DNA from: CAWHHZ01 sp963829355 | GTDB lineage: Bacteria; Acidobacteriota; Thermoanaerobaculia; Gp7-AA8; JAHWKK01 | Length of the DNA: 64,000 nucleotides | NCBI GenBank assembly: GCA_963829355.1 | Contig: CAWHHZ010000032.1 | Coordinates: 1 to 64,000 of the forward strand | Direction of reading: 5' to 3' | In this document: positions 54,195 through 63,549 of the stretch, one piece after another | Layout: every line of letters begins with the position of its first letter | Position numbering within the stretch: the first letter of the stretch is position 1 | Notes under the pieces: generated by a model | What the model was told of the DNA's origin: nothing | What the model saw: the letters and a program-made list of their open reading frames with translations, nothing else | The model's database searches: none | Position numbers and translations under genes: made by a program

Positions 54195-54629
54195 ATGAGG
54201 AGAGGGATTGCGTGTCTATCATTGATGATGTTGCTGGCGATCGGAGGCTGTGCGACACGGCCTGGTGATCAGGGGAATGGTCCGGGCGATGAGAACAGGG
54301 TTTGTCATCCGGACCACCGGCCTCCATCGACGATCGCCGTGGTCGTCTATGAAGATGCAAACGGCGTCGTACAGGTGGTGCCGGAGAAAGTTGTGATCGA
54401 GAAACCGAACCAGACGGTGATCTGGACCGCCGCGGATGGTCAGGTCTCCGACATCACGTTCGAGCCGAGTGATTGTGCCCCTGGACCTCCGGCGATCAAC
54501 CGGAAGGGCAGGCAGCTCTCAGCGCGATTCGCTACGGGACATCGAGGCACACATAAGTACAGCTTCACCTTTCATCCTTCAGAAGGCCCTTCGCAGAAAA
54601 TCGACCCTCTCATCGTGATCGAATACTGA
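54195..54629 (+). CDS. Small lipoprotein of unknown function
   Basis: 144 residues; the ATG at 54195 follows GGGAAGGG, 29 nt after the kinase stop, so it may be co-transcribed. The lipobox is in LLAIGGC. The body is beta-rich (VVVYEDANGVVQVVPEKVVI ... HKYSFTFHPSEGP) and has a cupredoxin-like look with a late C-x-H-poor segment, but no clear copper ligand set. Family not recognised. Confidence 0.65.
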   Translation: MRRGIACLSLMMLLAIGGCATRPGDQGNGPGDENRVCHPDHRPPSTIAVVVYEDANGVVQVVPEKVVIEKPNQTVIWTAADGQVSDITFEPSDCAPGPPAINRKGRQLSARFATGHRGTHKYSFTFHPSEGPSQKIDPLIVIEY

Positions 54630-54653
54630 TCCGGTCGCAGCGGGTCTTCTGTG

Positions 54654-54772
54654 GGGGTCGGACGTCCCCGTCCGATGTGTCCCGGCGTCCCCGCCGGGAC
54701 CTGTTTCACGAATGGATGTACTCACGCGGGGCCGGGTACGGCTCCGCGCATCGGACGGGGACGTCCGACCCC
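54654..54772. repeat. Hairpin cluster with 24-bp perfect outer inverted repeats (GTCCCC centres)
   Basis: The outer arms at 54654-54677 and 54749-54772 are exact inverted copies. Each arm is itself a hairpin (TCGGAC-GTCCCC-GTCCGA at 54658-54675, mirrored at 54751-54768). A third perfect hairpin between them, at 54679-54700, has arms GTCCCGGC / GCCGGGAC around the same GTCCCC centre. Confidence 0.9.
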
Positions 54773-54778
54773 GTGCGC

Positions 54779-56410
54779 CTACCAGTCGGGGGTGCTGGTC
54801 GTGACGCTGGACCGGTGCGGGAGCCAAACGAGGCCGAGAAGCTCGACCTCGATGTTCGTCGTGGTCGGTCGGATCGAGACGTCCTCGATCTCAATCAGTG
54901 CCGGGTCGAAGCTCGCTTCGAGTGCCGACATCTCGTCTTCGAGCTCTTCATCGAGCTTCCGGACCTCTTCCTGGACGGTTTCGAGACGCTCTTCCGCGTG
55001 ATCGACGTCCCGCGCTTCCTTGCCGATTCCGCCAGCTTTCCTGACAGCCGTACCCAGTCGGGAAGCACTGGTCACTGACACACGCTTCCGCCCGAGAAAG
55101 GCACCCAGGATCGCGGTTCCGAACGAAACCGCGGTATCGAGTTTCTTGTGCTTCGACTGGGCCTGTTCGCGCTCCACTGCCTGCCGGGCCCTCTCGAGCC
55201 GCCGCTCGAGTACCTGCATACGTGAATCGTACTTGTTGCGCAGCTTTGCCACTTCGAGATCTCGACCCTCCCGCATTTTCTGAATGACCCTGTTGCGGAA
55301 CTCCGCCTCCGCCTCGTCCGTACCGCTCGAGAGTTTGGTCTCCTTGTGGCGGTGGATGACGAGGGGATGCTGCTGACGGATCGTGCGCTCGACCTCTTTT
55401 GTCCAGCGATCGTAATTCTTCGGGCGGGTGGCCTCGGCGGGAAGAGTTTCGAAGGTCGCACCGCTGGGAGGATCACTCAGGAGACGATCCGGCTGAAATC
55501 CGGCGGAAGTGGCCGAATCCCAGTCGACACTCTCAGCAGCGTCGCTGAATCGTGCGACGAGTGCAAGCCGGCGCGATTCATCGACGTTGTTGGTCCTGCT
55601 GCTGTACTGAACGTCGCTGATGGCGAGCAGTGCAGGCTCGTACCGAACTTCTGGCGCGGCTCCGGAGGGCGACACATACCAGACATCGATGCCGGGAGGG
55701 ATGAGCGGCGGCGCCGCCTCCAGGGAGCCGGTCCGAGGGCTGGACTCCGCGGCCGTGGCGGTTGATGTCTCGACATCTCCCTGCACCTGCCTGATCTGCT
55801 CCCGGGTCATGGGACCCCGCAGATACGACATCACCCATCGGGTCTCGAAAAGAACCGGTTCGCTTTCGTGGACATTGTGCAGCAGAAAGACCCGCTTTCC
55901 GACGGAAGAGAGAAGTCGGTCCATTTCCGCCCGATCGATCCCGCCGGCCGCCGACTCCAGACCTTCCAGCACTCGCGATTTATCCCGTTCCGTCTGCAGG
56001 CGGCCGAGAAACCACGTACCGGCATTGGAGAGGCCTTTGTAGTCGAGGTCGACTGGATTCTGAGTGGCGAGCACGACTCCCAGACCGAACGCACGCGCCT
56101 GCTTCATCAGCGTGAGGAGCGGCTGCTTCGATGGAGGATTGGCGACGGGAGGGAAATAGCCGAAGACTTCATCGATGTAGAGGATCGCGCGAAGACTGTT
56201 GGTACCGGGCTGCTTCCGCATCCATGCGACGATCCGGTTGAGCAGCGTCGAAACGAAGAACATCCGTTCGGCGTCCGACAGGTGCGCGATCGATAGGATC
56301 GAGGCGCGTGGACGGCCATCGCCGGAGTAGAGGAGGGAAGCAATGTCGAGTGGCTCTCCTTCCATCCATGCTCCGAATCCCGGCGATGCGAGAAGATTGT
56401 TCAATCGCAT
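54779..56410 (-). CDS. HerA/DUF853-type ATPase, C-terminal part (frameshifted)
   Basis: Continuation of the gene starting at 57167. It holds the Walker B segment ILYIDEVFGYFPP and the sensor-like VLATQNPVDLDYKGLSNAGTW (in part), then ESAAGGIDRAEMDRLLSSVG. The last 250 residues form a long charged coiled coil (about 370-520), interrupted by a short hydrophobic patch, and end in a beta-like tail. The upstream frame runs into it if one G is removed in the run at 56473-56475, restoring GVLDLQSFFSQSDRFALAMR. The full protein is about 796 residues. Confidence 0.85.
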   Translation of the reverse strand: MRLNNLLASPGFGAWMEGEPLDIASLLYSGDGRPRASILSIAHLSDAERMFFVSTLLNRIVAWMRKQPGTNSLRAILYIDEVFGYFPPVANPPSKQPLLTLMKQARAFGLGVVLATQNPVDLDYKGLSNAGTWFLGRLQTERDKSRVLEGLESAAGGIDRAEMDRLLSSVGKRVFLLHNVHESEPVLFETRWVMSYLRGPMTREQIRQVQGDVETSTATAAESSPRTGSLEAAPPLIPPGIDVWYVSPSGAAPEVRYEPALLAISDVQYSSRTNNVDESRRLALVARFSDAAESVDWDSATSAGFQPDRLLSDPPSGATFETLPAEATRPKNYDRWTKEVERTIRQQHPLVIHRHKETKLSSGTDEAEAEFRNRVIQKMREGRDLEVAKLRNKYDSRMQVLERRLERARQAVEREQAQSKHKKLDTAVSFGTAILGAFLGRKRVSVTSASRLGTAVRKAGGIGKEARDVDHAEERLETVQEEVRKLDEELEDEMSALEASFDPALIEIEDVSIRPTTTNIEVELLGLVWLPHRSSVTTSTPDW

Positions 56411-56426
56411 CGCGAGAGCGAATCGG

Positions 56427-57167
56427 TCACTCTGCGAGAAGAAACTCTGCAGGTCGAGAACGCCCGAGACGCTCGAAGGGAGGGTTCTGGATGGAGCGGA
56501 TCAGGGTGGGAAGATCGAGCTCTCGATCATCTCTCCAGAAATGCTCGAGAATGTTGGCGATCAGGATGTGCTCGCGGCTGGTCAGTGGATCGGCAGAGAC
56601 ACCGATCAGCGTCAGCAGACCCGTCGTGGTGCTCTGGATCATGTCCCGCCACAGATCGGCGTCGTCACGCAGCTCTTTCGGTGGAGGCGTAAATGAGCGC
56701 AGGACGTTGATCGGACGACCGGTGGAGCTGCCTGGGGTGTAGACGGAGAACGAGACGTTGTTCCGGAGCCGGCGGATCCGTTCTCCGTCCTGTCCCCATT
56801 TCGCGAGTCCATTCTTCCAGAGCTCGGCCTGAGCGGCAGCGAACTCGTCGGGAGAGAGGCCCTGATTCGTCGCATCCTGCTCGTTGATCCAGGGGCGGAA
56901 ATCCGCAGGCCTGAGATCGGGAAATGTCAGAAGGAGGTTGGGCAGATCGCCCTTCGGGTCGATTGCGATGACCGGAATGTTGTCGATCAGCGCCTCCTCG
57001 AGCATCCCGATCCCGAGCCCCGTCTTCCCGGAGCCAGTCATGCCGATGATCACCGCATGCGTCGTGAGGTCTTTCGAATCGTAGAGAACGACTTCATCGG
57101 TCCGCTCTCCGGCCGCGAGGTCGTAACGCTTTCCGAGGTAGAAGGAGCCGAGTTTCTCGTAGTCCAT
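56427..57167 (-). CDS. HerA/DUF853-type ATPase, N-terminal part (frameshifted)
   Basis: Start placed at the ATG at 57167 (MDYEKLGSFYLGKRYD); no strong ribosome site is visible, and a TTG at 57194 is the alternative. The Walker A motif GMTGSGKTGLG lies at about residue 41, followed by IPVIAIDPKGDLPNLLLTFP, typical of HerA/FtsK-like hexameric pumps. These ATPases translocate DNA or protein; the substrate is unknown. A 1-nt insertion near 56474 splits the gene. Confidence 0.85.
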   Translation of the reverse strand: MDYEKLGSFYLGKRYDLAAGERTDEVVLYDSKDLTTHAVIIGMTGSGKTGLGIGMLEEALIDNIPVIAIDPKGDLPNLLLTFPDLRPADFRPWINEQDATNQGLSPDEFAAAQAELWKNGLAKWGQDGERIRRLRNNVSFSVYTPGSSTGRPINVLRSFTPPPKELRDDADLWRDMIQSTTTGLLTLIGVSADPLTSREHILIANILEHFWRDDRELDLPTLIRSIQNPPFERLGRSRPAEFLLAE

Positions 57168-57213
57168 GGGAGGAGTGTAGGAGAGGCGAGTCAAACTTCA
57201 AAGTGAAGAAGCT

Positions 57214-57352
57214 GTGGACAGAACCGTGGACGGAAGCGTGGACAGAAGCGTGGACGGAAGCGTGGACAGACGATCGGACGCATCTGAGGAAGGCGCCCAC
57301 TCCCTACGTCCACGCCTCCGTCCACCCAGTCCACACCCATCCACGAGGTCCA
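57214..57352. repeat. 12-bp tandem array (GTGGACRGAAGC) facing GTCCAC-rich sequence
   Basis: Five head-to-tail 12-mers at 57214-57273 alternate GTGGACAGAAGC and GTGGACGGAAGC. From 57308 to 57352 the complementary words GTCCAC, GTCCACC, TCCAC and GTCCACTCCAC recur, so the region could fold into a long imperfect hairpin. It is not coding and not CRISPR. Confidence 0.8.
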
Positions 57353-57397
57353 CTCCACCTTGAACCTTCGAGCCCTTGAACTCTTGAACCGCTTCTC

Positions 57398-58105
57398 CTA
57401 CAGCTCCGGTTCCGCGAGGAACTTCGGCGCTCGTCGCGCTTTGGTCGCCTGTTCGAACGCGTATGCAATTCCGAGCAGCTCCGGCTCGCTCCAGGCGCCG
57501 GCGTAGAACGAGATGCCGACCGGGAGGCCATGGACGAAGCCGAGCGGGACGGTGATGTGCGGGTAGCCCGCGACCGCCGAGGCTGAGGAGTAGCCGCCGC
57601 TGAAATGGTCATCATTGACGAGATCGGTTGGCCAGGCGGGGCTGCCGGTCGGCGAGATGATCGCGTCGAGATTGTCGGTGGCGAGCGTTTCATCGATTCC
57701 TTCACGGCGGGAGAGGGCGTGATTCTTCTCGAGCGCGTCGAGGTAGGCCTGCTCCGTCAAGGGACCTTTCGCTTCGGCCTGCAGGAAGATCTCCTGCCCG
57801 AAGTAAGGCATCTCCTCGCTTTCGTGGTTTTTGTTGAACTCGATCAGGTCCGCGAGGGTCCGGTTTTTGACGGTCTCCGGCATTTTGGCGAGGTAGTCGT
57901 TGAGGTCAGCTTTGAACTCGTAGAGCAGGACAGCGTACTCGCTGTCGCCAAAGTCGCCGCTCGTGTCGAGGTTCGCCGGGTCCACGATTTCGGCGCCGAG
58001 CTCCTTCATCGTCTCGATCGCCTTCTCCATCAGAGCATCGACGTCCGGGTCGAACCCGAAGTTCTCGCGCGCGACTCCAATCCGCTTTCCTTTCAGCGCA
58101 TTCAC
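57398..58105 (-). CDS. Secreted amidase, C-terminal part (frameshifted)
   Basis: Continuation of the amidase beginning at 59000. Coding sense resumes at about 58138 (SKSDYTKYLDVNALKGKRIG) after a 1-nt insertion in the GG at 58139-58140. It carries the rest of the amidase-signature fold (DAIISPTGSPAWPTDL, SASAVAGYPHITVPLG, LPVGISFYAG). With the upstream part it makes about 534 residues, a normal length for this family. Confidence 0.85.
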   Translation of the reverse strand: MNALKGKRIGVARENFGFDPDVDALMEKAIETMKELGAEIVDPANLDTSGDFGDSEYAVLLYEFKADLNDYLAKMPETVKNRTLADLIEFNKNHESEEMPYFGQEIFLQAEAKGPLTEQAYLDALEKNHALSRREGIDETLATDNLDAIISPTGSPAWPTDLVNDDHFSGGYSSASAVAGYPHITVPLGFVHGLPVGISFYAGAWSEPELLGIAYAFEQATKARRAPKFLAEPEL

Positions 58106-59000
58106 GTCCAGGTACTTCGTGTAGTCGCTTTTCGAGATGGTCGGTGCTCTTTGAGGTTTCCGGATCGCGAGGATCGACCCCGGTGAGAGCGCCGAGGAGA
58201 ATGGCGGCGTCGGTCACCGTTCGGACCATGGGCCCGGCGGTGTCCTGGCTGTGAGAGAGCGGGATGATTCCGGCTCGCGACCAGAGCCCGAGCGTGGGTT
58301 TGAAGCCGACGAGTCCGTTTGCGTTTGATGGGCAGACGATCGATCCGTCCGTCTCGGTCCCGATGCCGATGGTCGCCAGGCTGGCGCTGACGGCTGCGCC
58401 GGTGCCGGAGCTCGAGCCGCACGGATTGCGCGACAGGACATATGGATTCTTCGTCTGGCCGCCGCGGCCGCTCCATCCCGACGTGGAACGCGTCGAGCGG
58501 AAGTTCGCCCATTCGGAGAGATTCGTCTTGCCGAGCAACACCGCGCCCGCTTCACGCAGCTTCGCCACGATGAAAGCGTCCTGTTTCGCATGGTTGCCGA
58601 CGAGGGCGAGAGATCCTGCGGTCGTCATCATCTTGTCGGCCGTGTCGATGTTGTCCTTGATGACGATCGGGATTCCGTGTAGCGGGCCGCGCAACTTGCC
58701 GGCTGCGCGCTCCCTGTCGCGTTCGCGTGCGATCGCCAGCGCGTCCGGGTTGAGCTCGATGATCGAGTTGAGATTGATGCCGCCGAGTTTCTGCGCCTCA
58801 GCCGCGGTCGGGTTGCCGAGGCCGTCGATCTCTGCGATCCGGTCGAGATACATCTGGGTGATCTGCTCGGAGGTGAGATCGCCCGCCGCCATCTTCTCCT
58901 GGAGGTCCAGGACGGTCGCCTCTTCAACCCGAAATGGTTCGTGGGCGAAGAGGGGGAGGGCGAAGAGGAGAGCGAGTGCAACGAGGAGTGGTCGTCTCAT
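57906..59000 (-). CDS. Secreted amidase (amidase-signature family), N-terminal part (frameshifted)
   Basis: A signal peptide (LLVALALLFALPLFA) is followed by the catalytic Ser-cisSer-Lys set: lysine in IPIVIKDNIDTAD, and serines in GSSSGTGAAVSASLATIGIG and TDGSIVCPS. LGKTNLSEWANFRS is also typical. The enzyme hydrolyses amide bonds outside the cytoplasm; substrate unknown. The true sense ends near 58140 and continues at 57398-58105; the open frame beyond that to 57906 is out of phase. Confidence 0.88.
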   Translation of the reverse strand: MRRPLLVALALLFALPLFAHEPFRVEEATVLDLQEKMAAGDLTSEQITQMYLDRIAEIDGLGNPTAAEAQKLGGINLNSIIELNPDALAIARERDRERAAGKLRGPLHGIPIVIKDNIDTADKMMTTAGSLALVGNHAKQDAFIVAKLREAGAVLLGKTNLSEWANFRSTRSTSGWSGRGGQTKNPYVLSRNPCGSSSGTGAAVSASLATIGIGTETDGSIVCPSNANGLVGFKPTLGLWSRAGIIPLSHSQDTAGPMVRTVTDAAILLGALTGVDPRDPETSKSTDHLEKRLHEVPGRECAERKADWSRARELRVRPGRRCSDGEGDRDDEGARRRNRGPGEPRHERRLWRQRVRCPALRVQS

Positions 59001-59024
59001 GCGAACATTGTAGTGGTTCCTTAC

Positions 59025-59252
59025 AGCCCCGCGAAGGCGGGGCGAAATAACCTAGCCCAGCGGCGTAAGCCCTGGGACACCCGGACATGCGCACCCCCTC
59101 GAGCCCGCGAAGGCGGGCGACACAACTCGTGCATCAATTCACGCGGCCGGGGATGTGTCGCCCGCCTTCGCGGGCTCTGGGATTTCCGAGGGCGCCTGTT
59201 TCCCAGGGCTTACGCCGCTGGGCTGGGTTGTGTCGCCCGCCTTCGCGGGCTG
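59025..59252. repeat. Nested inverted-repeat element (GCGAAGGCGGGC hairpins)
   Basis: Middle arms 59054-59077 and 59201-59224 are perfect 24-bp inverted copies; inner arms 59101-59124 and 59154-59177 are another perfect 24-bp pair; an outer pair lies near 59025 and 59252. The short arms are themselves hairpins (GCCCGC-GAAG-GCGGGC). The element fills the gap upstream of the methyltransferase. Confidence 0.9.
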
Positions 59253-59272
59253 TAAGGAGCTATCCTGTCGTC

Positions 59273-59869
59273 ATGTCCAAGACGTACGACCGCAACTACT
59301 ACGATCGCTGGTACCGGGATCCGAAGCATCGTGTGAGAACTCCGCAGGACCTGCGGCGGAAGATCGCCATGGTCGTTGGCGTCGCGGAGCATCTGATGCA
59401 GCGGCGGGTGCGTAGTGCCCTCGACATTGGATGCGGGGAAGGGGAGTGGCGGGTCGAGCTCGAGAAGCTGCGCCCGGCAATCCGGTACCTCGGGATCGAC
59501 TCGAGCGAGTATGTCGTCGAGCGCTTCGGCAAGTCCCGGAACATCCGGCACGGTTCAGTGGGCGAGGTCGACGAGATCGCCGGGCGGAGAGTCTGGGATC
59601 TGGTGATCTGCAGCGACGTGCTCCATTACGTTCCGGATGACGAGGTCGAGGAGGCCCTCCCGATCATGGCGCTCCTCTGCGAGGGTGTGGCGTTCGTCGA
59701 CGTGATGACGACCGAGGATGAGCCGACCGGCGACACGGAAGGATTCCTGCTGCGCCCTGCTGCGTGGTACCGCCAGAGGATTGCGGCTGCCGGGCTGGCA
59801 GGCGTGGGGATGCAGTGCTACGTGGGACCAGCGATGGCCGAGGTGGTGCTGGAGCTGGAGAAGGTGTGA
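59273..59869 (+). CDS. SAM-dependent class I methyltransferase
   Basis: 198 residues from the ATG at 59273; the open frame upstream is repeat DNA. AGGAG lies 14 nt before it, rather far. SAM-binding motif I is ALDIGCGEGEW, with the acidic end of strand 2 in YLGIDSSEYVV. DLVICSDVLHYVPDDE is motif IV/post-IV of small-molecule methyltransferases (Methyltransf_11/12-like). The acceptor is unknown. The C-terminal part is intact, so the enzyme should be active. Confidence 0.88.
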   Translation: MSKTYDRNYYDRWYRDPKHRVRTPQDLRRKIAMVVGVAEHLMQRRVRSALDIGCGEGEWRVELEKLRPAIRYLGIDSSEYVVERFGKSRNIRHGSVGEVDEIAGRRVWDLVICSDVLHYVPDDEVEEALPIMALLCEGVAFVDVMTTEDEPTGDTEGFLLRPAAWYRQRIAAAGLAGVGMQCYVGPAMAEVVLELEKV

Positions 59870-59892
59870 CCCGCGCCGCGATCGGCCGCTCC

Positions 59893-60042
59893 GTGTGGGT
59901 CGCGCGTCTCGCGCGATGTCGAGGGGCGTCCCGCCCTCGACGGCTGGTGAGCTTAACGGACGGGCGGCAGCGTCGATAAAGTCGGTGGCGATGCTTGCCG
60001 GCGAGACGCCGGCAAGCATCGCGCGAGACGCGCGACCCACAC
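59893..60042. repeat. Hairpin cluster with 26-bp perfect outer inverted repeats (GTCYC centres)
   Basis: The outer arms 59893-59918 and 60017-60042 are exact inverted copies. Inside are TCGCGC-GTCTC-GCGCGA (59900-59916), an arm pair around GTCCC at 59918-59941, and a 13-bp perfect hairpin with centre GAGAC at 59990-60020. The design equals the 54.7-kb cluster but the stems differ. Confidence 0.9.
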
Positions 60043-60053
60043 GAGACGCCCGG

Positions 60054-60788
60054 TCACCGCCGGCTGCCGCCGAACAGGCGGAGGAGCATCAGGAAGAGGT
60101 TGATGAAGTCGAGGTAGAGGGCGAGTGCACCGATCACCGCGAGGTTCGTCGCCTTCTCACCGGCGCTCGAGGCCATCACAGCGTAGCCCTTGAGTTTCTG
60201 CGTGTCGTAGGCGGTGAGCCCTACGAACACGATCACGCCGATGATGCTGATGGCGAAACTCAGCATGGAGCTCTGGAAGAAGAAGTTCGCGACGGCGGCA
60301 ATGATGATTCCGATCAGGCCCATGAACAGGAATGAGCCCCAGGAAGTCAGGTCCTTCTTCGTGGTGTAGCCGTAAATCGACATCGCGGCGAACATTCCGC
60401 CTGCGACCACGAACGCCTGGAAGATGGAAGCGGTGGTGTAGACGAGGAAAGATTCCCGAGAGCGTCAGCCCATTGAGAAGTGAGTAGACGAGAAAGACCG
60501 AGGCTGCCGCGGCCGGACTCATCTTCTGAATCCGGAACGAAAGGAAGAGAACCATGCCGAGCTCCGCGATTATCGAGGGGACCACAGGTTCATGGGCGGC
60601 GAGCTGGCCGACTCGCGGAGAAGAACGGCCCAGGCTGCGGCCATCGCCGTAATCAGCAATCCGCCAAACATCCAGGCGTAGACCGAGCGGATGAACTCGC
60701 GCTCGTTCGTACGGACCTGATCTGCCGTCATCGGGGGACGTCCCTGCTCCATGGCCATCCGATTCATCATCTGTCTCATCTGAGTCAC
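60054..60788 (-). CDS. BAX inhibitor-1-family membrane protein (two frameshifts)
   Basis: ATG at 60788 behind GAGGTG. Coding sense uses three frames: about 60788-60604, 60603-60450 and 60449-60054. Adding one C at 60603-60604 and removing one T at 60448-60450 gives about 244 residues with seven helices, the normal BI-1/YccA/YbhL architecture. Recognisable pieces are FIRSVYAWMFGGLLITAMAA, VFLVYSLLNGLTLS, FVGLTAYDTQKLKG and NLAVIGALALYLDFINLFLM. It is an inner-membrane protein, often described as a calcium-leak or stress protein. It is divergent from dnaK. Confidence 0.88.
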
Positions 60789-60917
60789 CTCATTTATGGT
60801 TTTTCATGGTTTTTCGGTACGGTTCGAGCATAAATAACACCAGAAACCGCAGAATATTCACCAACGTACTGACCTCGAGCGCTGGAAATTTATAACAGGG
60901 CACTCAGGTTTTGAATG

Positions 60918-60946
60918 CTTGACAAGACTCGACTCATATCTGAGTC
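60918..60946 (+). promoter_or_regulatory. dnaK promoter with HspR-type inverted repeat (HAIR-like)
   Basis: CTTGACA (60918-60924), seven bases, then ACTCATA (60932-60938) matches the HspR operator CTTGAGT-N7-ACTCAAG at ten of fourteen positions, with exact spacing. It contains a -35-like TTGACA (60919-60924). An overlapping perfect palindrome GACTCA-TATC-TGAGTC spans 60931-60946. The best -10 candidate is TCTATA at 60945-60950, with a long 20-nt spacer like those of MerR-type promoters. The hspR gene lies downstream of dnaK. Confidence 0.65.
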
Positions 60947-60981
60947 TATAGCGAAGAACTCAAACTCAAGGAGTGGATACC

Positions 60982-62892
<1,911 letters not shown>

Positions 62893-62898
62893 GGATCG

Positions 62899-62922
62899 GG
62901 GGCCGGCGGAGACGCCGGCCCC
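62899..62922 (+). terminator. Terminator hairpin after dnaK
   Basis: A perfect 10-bp stem (GGGGCCGGCG / CGCCGGCCCC) with loop GAGA starts 7 nt after the dnaK stop and is followed by GTCTTTG, a weak T-tract. It may only partly stop transcription into hspR. Confidence 0.75.
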
Positions 62923-62928
62923 GTCTTT

Positions 62929-63012
62929 GTCATCCTGAGCGCAGCGAAGGATCGCGTCGAAGCTTACCTCGAGTTGAAGATTCACGCGATCCTTCGCTGC
63001 GCTCAGGATGAC
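62929..63012. repeat. GTCATCCTGAG-type element with 29-bp perfect terminal inverted repeats
   Basis: The arms 62929-62957 and 62984-63012 are exact inverted copies, beginning GTCATCCTGAGCGCAGCG and ending with its complement, around a 26-nt core. This is the only complete copy of the family in the window; partial copies lie at 22, 18255, 26903, 30643 and 30703. Confidence 0.92.
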
Positions 63013-63121
63013 ACGACTCGACGACTCAACGACTCAATGACCCATGACTCAATGACTCGATGACCCAATGACTCGACAACGACTCAACGACTCAATGACC
63101 CAATGACCCAATGACCCAATA
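63011..63121 (+). repeat. Tandem array of 8-9 bp units (GACTCAAT / GACCCAAT)
   Basis: About thirteen degenerate copies of A-C-G-A-C-T-C or ATGACCCA-type units run from the end of the palindromic element to 6 nt before the hspR ATG. Many copies contain ACTCA, the half-site word of the HspR operator. The array replaces a normal ribosome-binding site for the 63127 start. Confidence 0.8.
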
Positions 63122-63126
63122 AAACC

Positions 63127-63549
63127 ATGACTGCTAAACGCCAGGGCTACGTCATGATCTCGATCGTGTCGGAGCGATACAACATTCACCCACAGACGCT
63201 CCGGTTGTACGAGCGCGAGGGATTGATTCTGCCTGAGAGGACGGGAGGCAACACCCGTCTGTACGGTCCGCGTGAGCTGAAACGTCTCGAGCTGATCCTT
63301 CGTCTCACGAGAGAACTGGGTGTGAACCTTGCGGGTGTGGAGGTGATCCTCAACCTGGTCAACCGGCTCGACGAAGAGTCGGAGATGGACGGGGAGCGGC
63401 TGCTCGATTTCATCCGCCGGGAAGTGCTCGACCGCCGGTATGGTGTCGAACGAAGGCAGGCGCTCGTGAAGGTCGAGCGAAGAGAGTTGCAGAGAGTCTT
63501 CCGCGAAAGTAGCATCGAAGAGAACTCAGATGAGGGCAAGGGATCATGA
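63127..63549 (+). CDS. hspR: HspR-like MerR-family heat-shock regulator
   Basis: 140 residues. A winged helix-turn-helix of MerR type is at the N-terminus: YVMISIVSERYNIHPQTLRLYEREGLILP (in parts: HPQTLRLYEREGL, then GNTRLYGPRELKRLELI), followed by LTRELGVNLAGVEVILNL, all characteristic of HspR. The C-terminal helix is shorter than in metal-sensing MerR proteins and has no cysteine sensor. The 63127 ATG has no Shine-Dalgarno; the ATG at 63154 (after AGGG) could also be used. Being next to dnaK with a HAIR-like site in its promoter, it probably represses dnaK with DnaK as corepressor (established for Streptomyces, inferred here). Confidence 0.88.
   Translation: MTAKRQGYVMISIVSERYNIHPQTLRLYEREGLILPERTGGNTRLYGPRELKRLELILRLTRELGVNLAGVEVILNLVNRLDEESEMDGERLLDFIRREVLDRRYGVERRQALVKVERRELQRVFRESSIEENSDEGKGS

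Noticed and set aside
54195..54629. Cupredoxin assignment for the small lipoprotein
   Set aside because: The beta-rich pattern is suggestive but the His-Cys-His-Met copper ligand set cannot be placed.
59087..59272. 62-residue N-terminal extension of the methyltransferase
   Set aside because: It is translated inverted-repeat DNA; the methyltransferase fold starts at the ATG at 59273.
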